Positions 51,746 to 63,206 of a stretch of DNA of 64,000 nucleotides are shown here, in pieces. This stretch comes from Lycium barbarum (taxonomy: Eukaryota > Streptophyta > Magnoliopsida > Solanales > Solanaceae): assembly GCF_019175385.1 (NCBI RefSeq), contig NC_083341.1:17616203-17680202 (forward strand). Reading direction: 5' to 3'. Below the pieces are notes generated by a model. It searched no databases, was not told the origin of the DNA, and worked only from the letters and a program-made list of their open reading frames with translations. A program made the position numbers and the translations under genes. Within the stretch, counting starts at the first letter, position 1; every line of letters begins with the position of its first letter.

Positions 51746-52101
51746 TTTGGCCAAGTATCTAAAATCAGCTTATTTTGAAAAGCATTTTTTAAAAAAAAGT
51801 ATTTTTGTGAGAAGTTGTTTCGGTTTGGCCAATTAATTTAAAAAGCACTTTTAAGCCGCAATTTGCATTTGGCCAAGCTTTTAAAAAGTATTTTTAAGTG
51901 TATTTTTCTAAAAAATGTTTTTCAAAAAGTGCTTACGGGGAAAAGCTACTTTTTTTTAACTTCTGAAAAGCTGCTTCTGCTACTCCCAAAAGTACTTATT
52001 TTTTTCAAAAGCTTGGCCAAACACCTCACTTTTTTTTAAAATAAGCACTTATTGAAAAAAATAAGTACTTTTGGAGAAAAATAAGCTTGGCCAAACAGGC
52101 T
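51746..52101. mobile_element. hAT-like MITE with TGTTTGGCC ends
   Basis: The ends CCTGTTTGGCCAAG and CTTGGCCAAACAGG are exact inverted repeats. Inner AGCTTATTTT/AAAATAAGC and AAAAGCA/TGCTTTT blocks also pair. About 356 bp. Confidence 0.65.
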
Positions 52102-52492
52102 ATAAGACTTTTGAATCTTCTAATTTTAAACTAAAAATATGTAGAATTTACCAAAATGCTCTTTAATCATGTAATCTTAAATAACATGTCATGTGAAAAG
52201 TTAGAATTAAAGAGTTGCTAAAAAATGAAGAGACATTTAAACGAACTAAAAGGGAAAATACGAAAAATAAATTGAAATAGATGGAGTAAAATTTATCATT
52301 ATCTCGTAAAAGAAATGTGGAGAAAATCTCGGAGTCATTTGGTACCTGGGCTAAGAATAATAATTTCGGGATAAAATTCGAGATTAACTTTATTCTATAC
52401 TTAATTTGAAATTTAGCTAAAACAAATTAGTAATTAAAGAAATATTTTTCTTAATTACCAAATGAACTCTTTACAAAACAAGGGTGAATTTT

Positions 52493-52580
52493 AGAGGTTT
52501 TATAGGAGTAGTAGTAGCAGAATGTTAAAAGACTTTTTGGGATGCCTAGAAGACCGGATGGGGAGTGTTAGGATATGTGG
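52493..52580 (-). repeat. Duplicate of the SAUR promoter segment
   Basis: GAGGTTTTATAGGA, then AGTAGTAG.AGAATG, CTTTTTGGG.ATGCCTA and AAGACCGG follow in the same order as at 50048-50140. The coding part expected below 52493 is absent. The MITE nest 51437-52286 lies close by. Confidence 0.65.
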
Positions 52581-53129
52581 AAGAAAGTTTACTAGAATTT
52601 TCGTTTCAATTTATTATGGATAAGGTAAAGAGAAATGTGGAGAAAATTTCGTGATTCGTTATCCAAGTATTAGTTTGTTGCTAGAAAGTCTTTTTTTAAA
52701 ACAAATTATCAGATAAATATCATTTAATTATAACTGATACAAAAAAAAATTAAAAAAGAAACGTAATTGTAATATTGTAAACCGCAACTAAGGCTAATGT
52801 TACGAAATCAAATCGAAAAGAGGTCTTTGAAATTGTCGCGTATAAATACTTTTTAAAACAAGTGCTCCTTAATATCAAATTAGAGATCCGAGCTCTGAAA
52901 ATTAAAAAAATAATTTTGGTAGATAGCACTTTTCTTGCACGATTGGAATCTAGTATAATCAAGACTCGATACGGATATCAAACATGGAATGGGAGATCAA
53001 AAATATAATTGATTCGCCCATCCTTTTCAAGATACAATTACTACCGGATACAGTTCTATTCAAATAAAATAATAATTACCCTTACCCAATTAATATTGCT
53101 TAAACATTAGTTACGAATTCACCATCAGA
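52581..53129. other. Gene-free stretch
   Basis: AT-rich, nothing supported. Confidence 0.35.
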
Positions 53130-53306
53130 GGATGTGGTGCAGAGGGTGGGACTGCTCCTTTCTTAACCAAAGGTCTTGAGTTCAAACTTTGGGTATGGAA
53201 AAATTCTTAATAGAAAGCGCTTCTCCCAAATGTACCATATGCGGCGCGTATCCGAACATAATCGGGCTCCAATATGAGTACCGACACCGAGTGAAAAACC
53301 AAAAAT
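53130..53306 (+). mobile_element. Au-type tRNA-derived SINE
   Basis: It begins GGATGTGGTGCAGAGG, has a degenerate B box (TTGAGTTCAAACTTTG), then GGTATGGAAAAATTC, GCGGCGCGTATCCGAAC and CGGGCTCC, and ends in GTGAAAAACCAAAAATA. Same family as 30980-31172, more diverged. Confidence 0.75.
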
Positions 53307-54432
53307 ATAATTCTTTCAATATTCTTTACTAATTTCTTCTTAGACTATTAAGAAGAAATGCCAAATGACCTTCGTGAGCTCGAAACATTAAAAAAAGAAC
53401 GGGATATTATGGGAATAATAAATATGGATATTATTCTCAGTTCAATTTCCCCCTCCTATTTGAAGTGGAATCATCATGTAAACTTGCAAATTGTAATTAT
53501 ATGTCATTGGGCCTATAATCAACTGTTAAGAATTAAAACTTTAATTTATTTCATATATAACTAACCAAATCAAAGTTGGCCTTTGCCGTGTAATGAGATT
53601 ATTCAAATATATCAAGAAAAGCAGGGCTTAACAGGTTGTCAACTTGTCATTTTGAGATATAAGGAGAGAATTTGTTCATGGAAAAACACTATTTTAGTAC
53701 TTCATTCGATTTATTTTCACTTCTCTTTTGTTTGCCATATAAAAACATTAAACATTATTTAGTAATTCATTCGATTTATTTTTGTCATTGAGATACTAAA
53801 TTATTTTTATGTATTCTTTAATTTTAATTTAATATTATTCTTTCTTTCACCATATTAAACTCTCTCTGTATTATTTAAGTAAGCATAAAGATAAAAGAAA
53901 ATTAATTTTATCTTAATTTTTCAAAATAACATGTGTTTTTGACCAGTTATTTAATAACAAATAACAAGTAAATAAAAGATTCATTTCTACTAAGTTGAGC
54001 CTGAATTGCAATAGAGGACCCCACTGAAGTTATTAATATTGACAACTACTCCCTTCGGTTTGATTTCCTTCATTTCAAAATAAGTGAATTTTTTTTAAAA
54101 ATTTTTTTGTCCAAAATAAGTGAATTGTTCAAAATTCAAGAAGTCATTAATTAAACTCTTTCAAAGTCACCCATCTTTTCAATATTTTTTTTCATATCCC
54201 AACACACAATTGTTTGGGAAAAGACATAGGATAATTTAGTCAAGTGACTATTTCATTAATACTATTAATTAGATTTCTTAAAGAGTGCGCCACGCATCAA
54301 AAATTCAATTATATAGAAATATTATTTGAACGTTTATCAAATATTGCTTTGTTGTCAATTATATAGCACGCGTTGAACACTCGAGTCGACTTCATGACTT
54401 TAATGCTTTTGCTTGATGTTTTTGAACTCTAA
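53307..54432. other. Gene-free AT-rich stretch
   Basis: One loose MITE-like end (ACTCCCTTCGGTTTGATTTCC) lies at 54046. TAATTCATTCGATTTATTTT-like sequence occurs twice, near 53700 and 53762. The frame at 53358-53564 has no recognisable domain. Confidence 0.4.
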
Positions 54433-54715
54433 GTGGTCGTTTGATACGTAGACAAAATTATTCCAGGATTATAATCCTGGTACTAATTTATCTCATTTTT
54501 TAGGACTAATTTATCCCATTTAAGAGATGGGATAAAATAATTTCAGGATTAATGAGATATCCCATCTTTAAATTTGGAATGCATTTTATATTTTGTTTGA
54601 TACAAAGTATAAATTTATCTCAGAATAAATTTATACCTTCTATTAAATATAGTATAAAATTAATTTCGTAATTAATGCTGGAATATCTCAACTAATACCG
54701 TATATCAAACGTCCT
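54433..54715. mobile_element. Tourist-like MITE with TAA duplication
   Basis: The ends GTGGTCGTTTGATACG and its partner CGTATATCAAACGTCCT are inverted repeats. TAA flanks both sides (54430-54432 and 54716-54718), the PIF/Harbinger signature. Inner CCAGGATTATAATCCTGG is palindromic. Confidence 0.65.
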
Positions 54716-55341
54716 TAAATCATTGAGCCGAAAAACCCAGTTTTTGACTCTTGTAAACCGTAGATTTTCAGATTCAATGAATGCACACTGGCTTGATAGT
54801 TGGTTGTTGCTTCAGAGAGTAATCACGTTGACTCGTAAAGTTTTGACTACTTAACGGCTCCATTTTCTAATATTCCTCATGCTTTTTTCTTTTTACTTAT
54901 TCACTTTTAATTTGACACTTATTTTTTAAAATTATTTGTTAAGAGAGATTGTCTTTTGAAAAATTAATTCAAACACACAGTTTTCAGAATTATTAAATTT
55001 GTTTCACTAGTCTAATAATGCAGTCACATATTAAACACGAACTACATGAAATAGCCACAGTTTATGATTGTGCCTTTATTACAGAAGTTTATTCGTGCGT
55101 GTGGAGAAGAATCTTCAGAGAAACTTCGTAGAATTAGAGAAGGAAAAAAGAGAAGTTTTTGTCTATGTTAGGGAGTAAAAGCACAGAAGTCTCCCTATTA
55201 TTTAACAGACACAAGAGACTGGCTCAGGAGGAATCCTAATCGTTGTCTCTTTTCATCGTTTTAATATAAATTAGATATATACAAATATATATATATTTAT
55301 TTCTTAGTTATTATTTATATGGATCCGGGTTGACCAACATG
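54716..55341. other. Gene-free stretch
   Basis: No gene or repeat ends seen. Confidence 0.35.
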
Positions 55342-55636
55342 CACTACTAAAATTTACTATTTTCTCATTGAAATTTCCCACTAAAAATTGTTCAGTGGCT
55401 ATTCCCACTGAAAATTGTTCAGTGGCTATTCCCACTAAGCATTGGTGAGAAAAACTTAAATATCAATGTTTTCACACGAAAAAAATAGGCAGTTTCCCAG
55501 TATTTCAATGGGACCCTGTTTTCCACCATTCGTTTTCCCAATGAGATGATTCGGTGTGAATGAGATGGAAAAATCATGTCTTATACAATAAATTTCTCAC
55601 TGAATTTCGGTGAAAAAACCTCTATTTCTAGTAGTT
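55342..55636. mobile_element. Small CACTA-type non-autonomous element
   Basis: It starts CACTACTAAAA and ends TTTCTAGTAGTT, an imperfect inverted end, with the 3-bp duplication ATG on both sides (55339-55341 and 55637-55639). Inside, AAAATTGTTCAGTGGCTATT plus CCCACT occurs twice in tandem (about 55384-55436). No transposase. Confidence 0.75.
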
Positions 55637-56780
55637 ATGGGTGGTCCGATCTAATTTCCTTTAGTCTTACTAAATTTCTCATACTAATTATGTTTTGAAA
55701 ATTTAAATTTGACTACTAATGCTTTGTATACTTATTGATAAGGACTACTCCATAGTTGCATTTTTTGTATTTTCTTTTTTAAAGTCTAATTCGAATAAGA
55801 GTGCATCATTCTATATTTACTACATTTTAAATTTCACATTTTTACTTTATAATAAATTACACAAATTTTACGGAATCAAATAACATGTTTAATAATATAA
55901 GATTCCAATGTTAATTTTATATGGCATGTGTAATTTACGATTATAAAATTCAAAAAAATTATTTATATTCTAAATATTTTGCATTGGATCAAATTATTAC
56001 ACATTAAATGAGCGGGAAGTATCTAAACTTTCAAATGCAACGTTTTTAATATCATAAGTGGCAACATTCTCTAACGGAAATAAACAATATTCTCTCAATC
56101 AAAATAAATGAATTGTTGGAGTGTGGCACATCCCTATAGAAAGTTAATTAAACACATTAGTTAAAAGGTGATTTGTCAATATTACTGTTTTAGTTCTTCC
56201 CAATTTTTTCTTAAAATCAGAGATAGTCATTAAAGATATGAATAATTTTACAAAAAAATAATAATTAAAACATCTTTGAACTTTGGAAAATTAATTCATT
56301 TTGAATCATAAAAAACCCTCAGAAATCCATTTATATTGAATGGAGGAAGTAGTAGTCAATAGATTCGAAGAGAAATCTGATACTCCCATGGTCCCATTTT
56401 CATTATCGCCGTAAAAAAAAAAAACTACGCCAATAAAAGAACAATAATATAGAGTCATGTCCTCAGTAAGTTAAAGGTGTGTCATGTCCTACCTAATCAT
56501 CTTCCTCCGAGTTCTTATTTTGCCTATCTCTGTCTCTCCTAAAACCTGTTATAACCAACCTACTTAAACTATTTAAAATAAATATTTTGGGTAATTTTTT
56601 GAGTTAAAGTGACAATTAGTATTCCTGCGTTTCAAATTATTCGCCGTGGTTACTAAAAATAGTTGTCTCAAATTATTTATCATTTTAGAATTTCTAAGCA
56701 TAATTAATTATTTATTCTATTTCACCCTTGGTAAAAATTTATCATTAATGGAGATGACACATAAATAGAGTAAACATTTA
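55637..56780. other. Gene-free AT-rich stretch
   Basis: 56085-56355 may be a decayed MITE (CAAAATAAATGAATTG at one end, ATTGAATGGAGGAAGTAG at the other). No gene. Confidence 0.35.
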
Positions 56781-57181
56781 GGTCGTTTGGTTTGAAAACA
56801 AGTTATGATAGGATTAGTTATGTTGGGATTAGTTATCCTGATATTATTTTTTATTAATTGTTTGGTTTGTTGTATTAAAAGTAACATGCATTGTATAATT
56901 TCTAAGAAAAAGTTGCTTGTTTACAACAATACACTTCATCTTATTTAGTAGAAAAATGAGTTTAAGGGACTTTTGGGCTATTTTTGTCATTTTTATTGTT
57001 TTATCATGTGATAACTAATATTGAGATTGTTATTCCACCCTCTGTCAGCGGTAACTTATCCCAGTACTATTTTTAATCCTAGGATAACTTATCTCAAGAT
57101 TAGTAATCAAACAAGGGATATGGTGGTACAAAGCTTTTATCCCAAGACTATTTTTCCTTATCCATCATACCAAACCACCCC
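56781..57181. mobile_element. Tourist-like MITE with TTA duplication
   Basis: The left end GGTCGTTTGGTTTGAAAAC pairs with the right end CATACCAAACCACCCC. TTA flanks both sides (56778-56780, 57182-57184). Several GGGATTAGTTAT / ATAACTTATC blocks pair inside. Confidence 0.6.
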
Positions 57182-59946
57182 TTAATGGAGAAAGATTACA
57201 ACTTAGACATAAATAAAGGTAAAGTTAGTCAAATATCCTTCTTAATTAATACTCTATCGGGTTAAAAAAGAGTGTTCACTTAGCCATTTACACGCTCCTT
57301 AAGAAATTACTAATAAAAAAAAGTGTGCACTTAGTCATTTGCACATCCGTTAAGAAAATGATAACTCTTACATAAAAATAGGTAATTTGACTAAAGTTAG
57401 AGATTTGACCACCTAACATTTAATAAAGACAAAAAAATAAAGGCTATGCGGACTCTCTTTTTGAATTGAAAAGCAAAAAAATGACAAATAATTTAAGACG
57501 TGGGAGTATTAATTTGGGACGGAGTGTTTAGTGGATTCATTGGAAGACGAGTGAGGAGAGATTTTCAGTTAAATGCAGTTAGTTAGTCAAAGCCAACTGA
57601 AAATCAGGCCACATGTTCCCATCCTCCACGCTTCCCAACTTTGTACCTAGAAAACTCCGTCACGTGCATACAATCATACGACAGATCATGTTTTGCTAAT
57701 TATCTTTAAATTAATTAATAATGTGTGATGTTATCTTAATTAATTAATTTGATATACGAATTACCGAAGATATACTCGAGTCTCAACTCTCAAACACATA
57801 CAGATTTATTCAAAAAATTTAATGTCGTAAAAATTATCTCATTTCGAAAGCAAAATAGTATAATAAATGATTAAATTGTAAGCATGTAGTAGAATACTCA
57901 ATGGCCGTTTACCATATGATGAGAGTAAACACTTTAAATTTTTCTTGCAATAGATATTTTTTACTTAATACTCCCTATGATCACTTTATCTATCCACAAT
58001 GGATTTTGCACGCCCTTTAAGAATTAATAAATAACGGACATCCATGTTAATTGATATATAGACTTGATAAATGATTTGAAAATGAGTAATTAATGTTAAG
58101 GGTAAAATATAATTATTATTTTTTTACAATAAAAGTGAACATTTATTTTTAGCATAATGGACAAGTAAAAGTGAACGGATATAGCATTGTTTAAGGTAAT
58201 CTAGCTAATACTTATTTTTAACAAGAACTTTATTTCAAAATGAAATCGATATTCGTATTGAAACTTAAAATTATATATATCCTCCTACTTTTGAACTATG
58301 TAAACTTTAGTATTAAATAGATATCCGTATTCAAACTCAAAATTATATATATCCTCCTACTTTTGAACCATGTAAACTTCTACATTAATTTAGTGTTTGC
58401 CCACAGTGTGAATGCATTTAGATCAATTAATAGAAGTAAACCAAGTTGATTAATAAGAGTAACAGTTAAAACACAATCGAATCAAGAAAGGATCTCCAGT
58501 AATGTACGTCCCATGAACGTGGAGATGCTTCGGCAAATAGCCATTAAAAGTAGTATAGAGTTGACTAGACACATTTTAAAATTTAAAATAGAAGATTATA
58601 ACAGTTTGTCCACATGGCACATGGCTTAAATCAGATTGAGAAGTGTTTAGCAACGGTATCTAGAAGAAATGACAACAAATAAAGAGCTGTTTATCTTATT
58701 AGTGGAGTAATTTTTTTTTTCCTTTTTTCTCTTTTAAATATAGGGCTAAGATTCATATATGACCCTAAACTTTTTGAAATAATTTAAGTTTGTGTTTCGT
58801 TAATAATTGGGGTCAAATTTTTATTATGTCCTTATTCACTAATGGTGGAAGTTTTCCAACATATGAGATTTTCGCTAGAGTAAAGGGTCAAATTTGAACG
58901 GTGCCAACAATCCCGATATGCCCTTTAAAAAGGTTTCATCCGTTTCAATTTGTTTGACATAGTTTAACTATGTTATAACATTTGTATATTATAAGCTATT
59001 TAAAGTTTGTGATCTTAAATATGCTTTAATATCTTTGTGGCTATAAAAGAAATTATTAAGGAAATATAACATCGTATCTTTTTTTGTTTTTTTTTTGAAG
59101 AGAAAGAAGCAAGAAATGAATATAACTAAGCTGCATTGTCTAAATAAAAATTATTAAGCTGCTACTTCCTCTGTGCTAACTTGTTTTTGGGGTGTTTTAT
59201 TAATACAAAATTTGAAAAAAGAAATAATAAAAATAAATATGGAAATATATCAAAGTTTTAAAAGACACAAAATAAAAAGTAAAGCAAGAAAGCACGTTAA
59301 TCAAATTGAGTAGAAATTTTATTTTATTTCAAAGTAAGAATATATGATGAGGCAGCAAAAATCAAATGTAAGCAATATATCAGGTGCTACTTAATACTGA
59401 CTTAATAATCTCTTCAATTTAACTTCTACTTTAATTTTCTCTAAACTAGTCGAGCCTTGCTTAGATTCTTAATTACTTGCTCTGTCTCATTTTATATGAA
59501 GATGTTTGATTGAGCACGAAATTTTAGAAATAAGTGAGAATTTTGAAATTTATGATCTAAAGCAATTTATAGAAATTTGTGTGGATAGAAATCATTTCAT
59601 TAAAATTAAAAAAAAAATTAAAATTAAATTGCTACAGAATATAAAAAAGTGTCAATCTTTTTTAGGGTGATTAAAAAAAAAAGTGTTAGGGGAGTAATTT
59701 TCTTCATCGTGACCATGTGCAGTCTCATATTTACTTTTGTCCTTTATAGTACACCTAAAGTTGAATTACAGTACGAATCCTGTACAATATTTTCCACCGA
59801 AGTCTATGTCAAAAGAGCATTCATTCATGAAAAAAGAAAGGTAAAGGTAAAAGACAGAAAAGAGATGGGTCATCATGGCTGGTCGAATATAGCTAAAAAT
59901 ATTCAATCTGCCTTTTGCCTTTTACGGTGCATTTGCTTTTTCTTCA
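57182..59946 (+). other. Gene-free AT-rich stretch with a 72-bp tandem duplication
   Basis: GATATTCGTATTGAAACTTA at 58248 and its relative at 58320 start two 65-72-bp copies sharing ATATATATCCTCCTACTTTT. Degenerate Stowaway-like ends occur near 57968 and 59483. The plus-strand frame 59649-59990 runs into a SINE and is not a gene. Confidence 0.45.
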
Positions 59947-60120
59947 TTTTTTTTTTTCTGTTTTATCTCGGTGTCCGGTATTCGCATTAAAACCCGACTA
60001 TATCGACGTAGGGCCCATTTCTGGGGAACTGCTCCCTATTAAAGATTTTTCCTTTCTCAGGACTCGAACCAGAGACCATTAAAAAAAGAGCAACTTCATC
60101 CACTATACCATATCCTTTAG
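59947..60120 (-). mobile_element. Au-type tRNA-derived SINE
   Basis: On the minus strand: GGATATGGTATAGTGGATG, GGTCTCTGGTTCGAGTCCTG (B box intact), then GGGAGCAGTTCCCC, GGGCCCTACGTCGATAT and GTCGGGTTTTAATGCG, ending in a poly(A) tail. The best-preserved B box of the three Au copies. Confidence 0.8.
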
Positions 60121-60793
60121 TGATTTTCTTCTTTCTTATCTTCTTCTTTATTATCCTTTGAATTAAGACATTAAAGTGCATACTCTTTTTTTCAGTTTTT
60201 GAACTTACTAAAAGTAATGGTTTCAAGTTTAGGACAATTGTATTGGACCACAAGCAACAAAAACGGTACTGAGCATACGTACGTAATTTTCATAGTATCT
60301 TAAGGATTAATTTGGTGTGTTATTAAGTTCAGAATAACAAATTTTTAACCTATAAATTAAAGATGCTTTGTAACATGATTAACAACCTCCATTATAAAAT
60401 GTTCAGTATGTTGGTAGGGATATCAATTTCTTTGAATTCAAGCCTTGTAACTATGTTATTCAATGGTGGAATAGTATATTATGACAGTCGTGCCCTCAGT
60501 ACTCCACTGACAGTAGTCATATTCAAGGATTCATGTATCACGATACAAGCTCATGACAGGTTTGTATTGTTGGAAAATACCTATTTTGAAATATTGCCCT
60601 ATATACCTATTTTAGGGAAAAGGATTTACAAAATATCCGCAGGTATTTATGTTGTATATCTTTAGGGTATACAATTTGCATATTGTATACTTTAATGGTA
60701 TACAACAGTATTTTGTAATAGCATACAATATACTATGACAATATACTTCAGTGATGTTATATTCATCAATGGTGGAATAATCGCAACTCGGAA
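60121..60793. other. Gene-free stretch with GTATAC-rich segment
   Basis: 60655-60750 is rich in GTATAC/ATACAA. 60421-60475 is repeated at 62386-62453 beyond the fold-back element. The frame 60363-60665 shows no recognisable domain. Confidence 0.4.
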
Positions 60794-61195
60794 AAAGGGC
60801 CTAAAATACCCTCGAACTATTAGAATTGGTGCAAAAATATCCTTCATCCACCTTTAAGCCCCCAAATACCCCTGTCATTCACCTTTGAGCCCCCAAATAC
60901 CCCTGGCATCCACCTATGGGGTCTAATATACCCTTATTTCTAACAGTCTCATGTTAACGCCCAATTTTGTCCATCCTTTCGTCCAATTTACATTGTTGAG
61001 CTTCTATTTTATTAGAATATTAATTATATTTTTTTTTATCACAACCTTTAGTTAAATTTCTTGATGATCTCTATTATTATTATTATTATTACTACTACTA
61101 CTACTATTACTATTAGTACTATTATTACTATACTATTAGTAATAGTATTATTAGTATTACTATTATTACTATTACTATTATTATTATTATTATTA

Positions 61196-61244
<49 letters not shown>

Positions 61245-62316
61245 TACTACTACCTTTTCATTTTACTAGAAAAAAAAATCACTCATGCATTTATTTTCCT
61301 TCTGGCTTAATTGCAGTGTTAATCCTATTCGTATCTCTATAAATATTTATTTAAACATACTTTTTGTATTAGCGTCACACTTATAGTTGTTGTTATGTTT
61401 CTATGATTACTTTACTATTACAAGTGATAAAATTATTTACCAAAATATTTTGTCCCTCTACTTTTATTATCGTTATGAAAATCGAGAAAATCTATTTGAA
61501 ATTACTATATTCCCCAAATAAACCAAATAAATTTTTTCACCCATTTCCTAAAGTTTCTACCCAGCCCATAATCCCTTTCCAACTAAAAATCTCTAAAGGC
61601 ATCAGGTTACCCCCAAAACCAAATATCCATAACTCATTGTTATTTACTCAAAATTCCTAAGACCCCGTCATCTCTAAATTTCGTTAAAATCAAACATTCC
61701 CCGATTCTCGTCGAAATTCCACGGCTACAAAATCCTTTTCTTTGTGCCTTTTATATTCTTTCATTTATTCTAATTTGGTTTTCTCTTCTCTTCTCCTTTC
61801 CATTCCACTTTATTTCCTTAATTCATTCACCTTAATTTCTTACTAGTAATCATAAAAATCATAGCTTAATATCCGCCTTAATTGCGAAATCGAAACTTTC
61901 CTCTTTTCATCTAATATGCCAAGAACAAAATGACAGAAGTTTGGACCCGAATCTGTTTGAAAAAACCGTCCAAGTTCAAGATTATTAATAATAATAGTAG
62001 TAGTAGTAGTAGTAGTAGTAGTAATAAAAGTAATAATAGTAATAGAGATCATCAAGAAATTTGACCACAAGTTGTGATAAAAAAAAATACAATTAGAAGC
62101 TTAACGATGTAAATTGGACGAAAGGATAGACAAAATTGGGTGTCAACATGGGGCTGTTAGAAATAAGGGTATATTAGACCCCATAGGTGGATGACAGGGG
62201 TATTTGGGGGCTCAAAGGTGGATGAAAGGGGTATTTGGGAGCTCAAAGGTGGATGGAGGGTATTTTTGCACTAATTCTAATAGTTCGAGGGTATTTTAGG
62301 CTCTTCTCCGTTTCAG
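60794..62316. mobile_element. Large fold-back element with trinucleotide core
   Basis: The arms 60794-61080 and about 62035-62316 pair along their full length at high identity. The end motif is GCCTAAAATACCCTCGAACT and its complement. Inner parts include CCACCTATGGGGTCTAATAT and CATCCTTTCGTCCAATTTAC. Each arm runs into a trinucleotide array (ATT/ACT at 61066-61252, TAG/TAA at 61985-62045). No coding sequence. A 9-bp duplication was looked for but not found. Confidence 0.75.
61066..61252 (+). repeat. ATT/ACT trinucleotide array
   Basis: About 185 bases of ATT and ACT triplets. It generates a long isoleucine/leucine frame that is not a gene. Confidence 0.9.
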
Positions 62317-63206
62317 TTGGTTCTTATCTAAATTCTTCATTTTTTTTAAAGAATATTTGTTGCACTTTTTTGAATTACTGTTAATATCAATTTCTTTGAA
62401 TTCAAGCCTTGTTAGTTGTAACTATGTTATTCAATGATGGAATAATTAAAAATTTAGCTTGTGATTCTAATTTGTTGTTTATTAAAAAGCTTAGGACTTG
62501 GGGAAATAACTATTGTTTGGAATGATTTTCATTGAGGAAATCGAAGACCCACAATTATTGAGCTTGAAGCTCTTGAATGTGAATTATTAACTTGAAGATT
62601 TGTTGTTTGATTCAATGTGGGGGTTACAAAAATATTATTTCTAGTGCCTTAAGGAGTTCACACTGCAATTTGGTTGCATTTGGAGCTAATTTGAGGTGCT
62701 TGACATGGGATATTTAAAGATCCACCATTGTTTGAGTTTGGAAAATAGGTTGAGCTAGATCTTCTCTGAAATGCGGGTATAAGGGTAATTATTTAACGGG
62801 TTTTACTATTGTAAATGGTATTGATGGGTAAAATATTTGTGTTGTGTAGTTAGTCCTAAATAGGCCCTATATTGTTCGCTTTACCACAACAAATCTTATA
62901 GATTTATCCCTCGAGCTACGCCATTATCAAGCCCAAGCGTGTAACATAACTTATGTTATTTCTTATAAAGTTCTTCAGATTTTTTTTTCCTAATTCGATG
63001 TGAGATTCGGCTAATTATAAGGTTTAACGCACATCTTTTCTTCGAAAGCTTGTCATCCTAAAAATATGTCAGTCCTTCTCTTTGACCCCTTTATGAGCAT
63101 CACATCACATTTTATAAAGATACAAATGTAATATCGGATATTACATAGTAGTATTAATATGTAAAATATTTCTTTTCAAGCAAAACAATAAACATAAAAG
63201 GCTTAA
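62317..63206. other. Gene-free stretch
   Basis: 62386-62453 repeats 60421-60475. No gene seen otherwise. Confidence 0.35.

Larger units (their letters stand above)
51437..52286. mobile_element. Stowaway-like MITE split by two other repeats
   Basis: The left end CTTTCTCGATCTCAATTTATG and the right end AATAAATTGAAATAGATGGAG are inverted repeats bordered by TA. The two halves are separated by the repeats at 51482-51730 and 51746-52101. The half sequences resemble the uninterrupted copy at 44451-44663. Confidence 0.5.

Noticed and set aside
59649..59990. 113-residue frame with hydrophobic ends
   Set aside because: It runs into an Au SINE and through T-runs; no support for a gene.
61061..61342. 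93-residue isoleucine/leucine-rich frame resembling a membrane protein
   Set aside because: It is made by the ATT/ACT trinucleotide array in a fold-back element.
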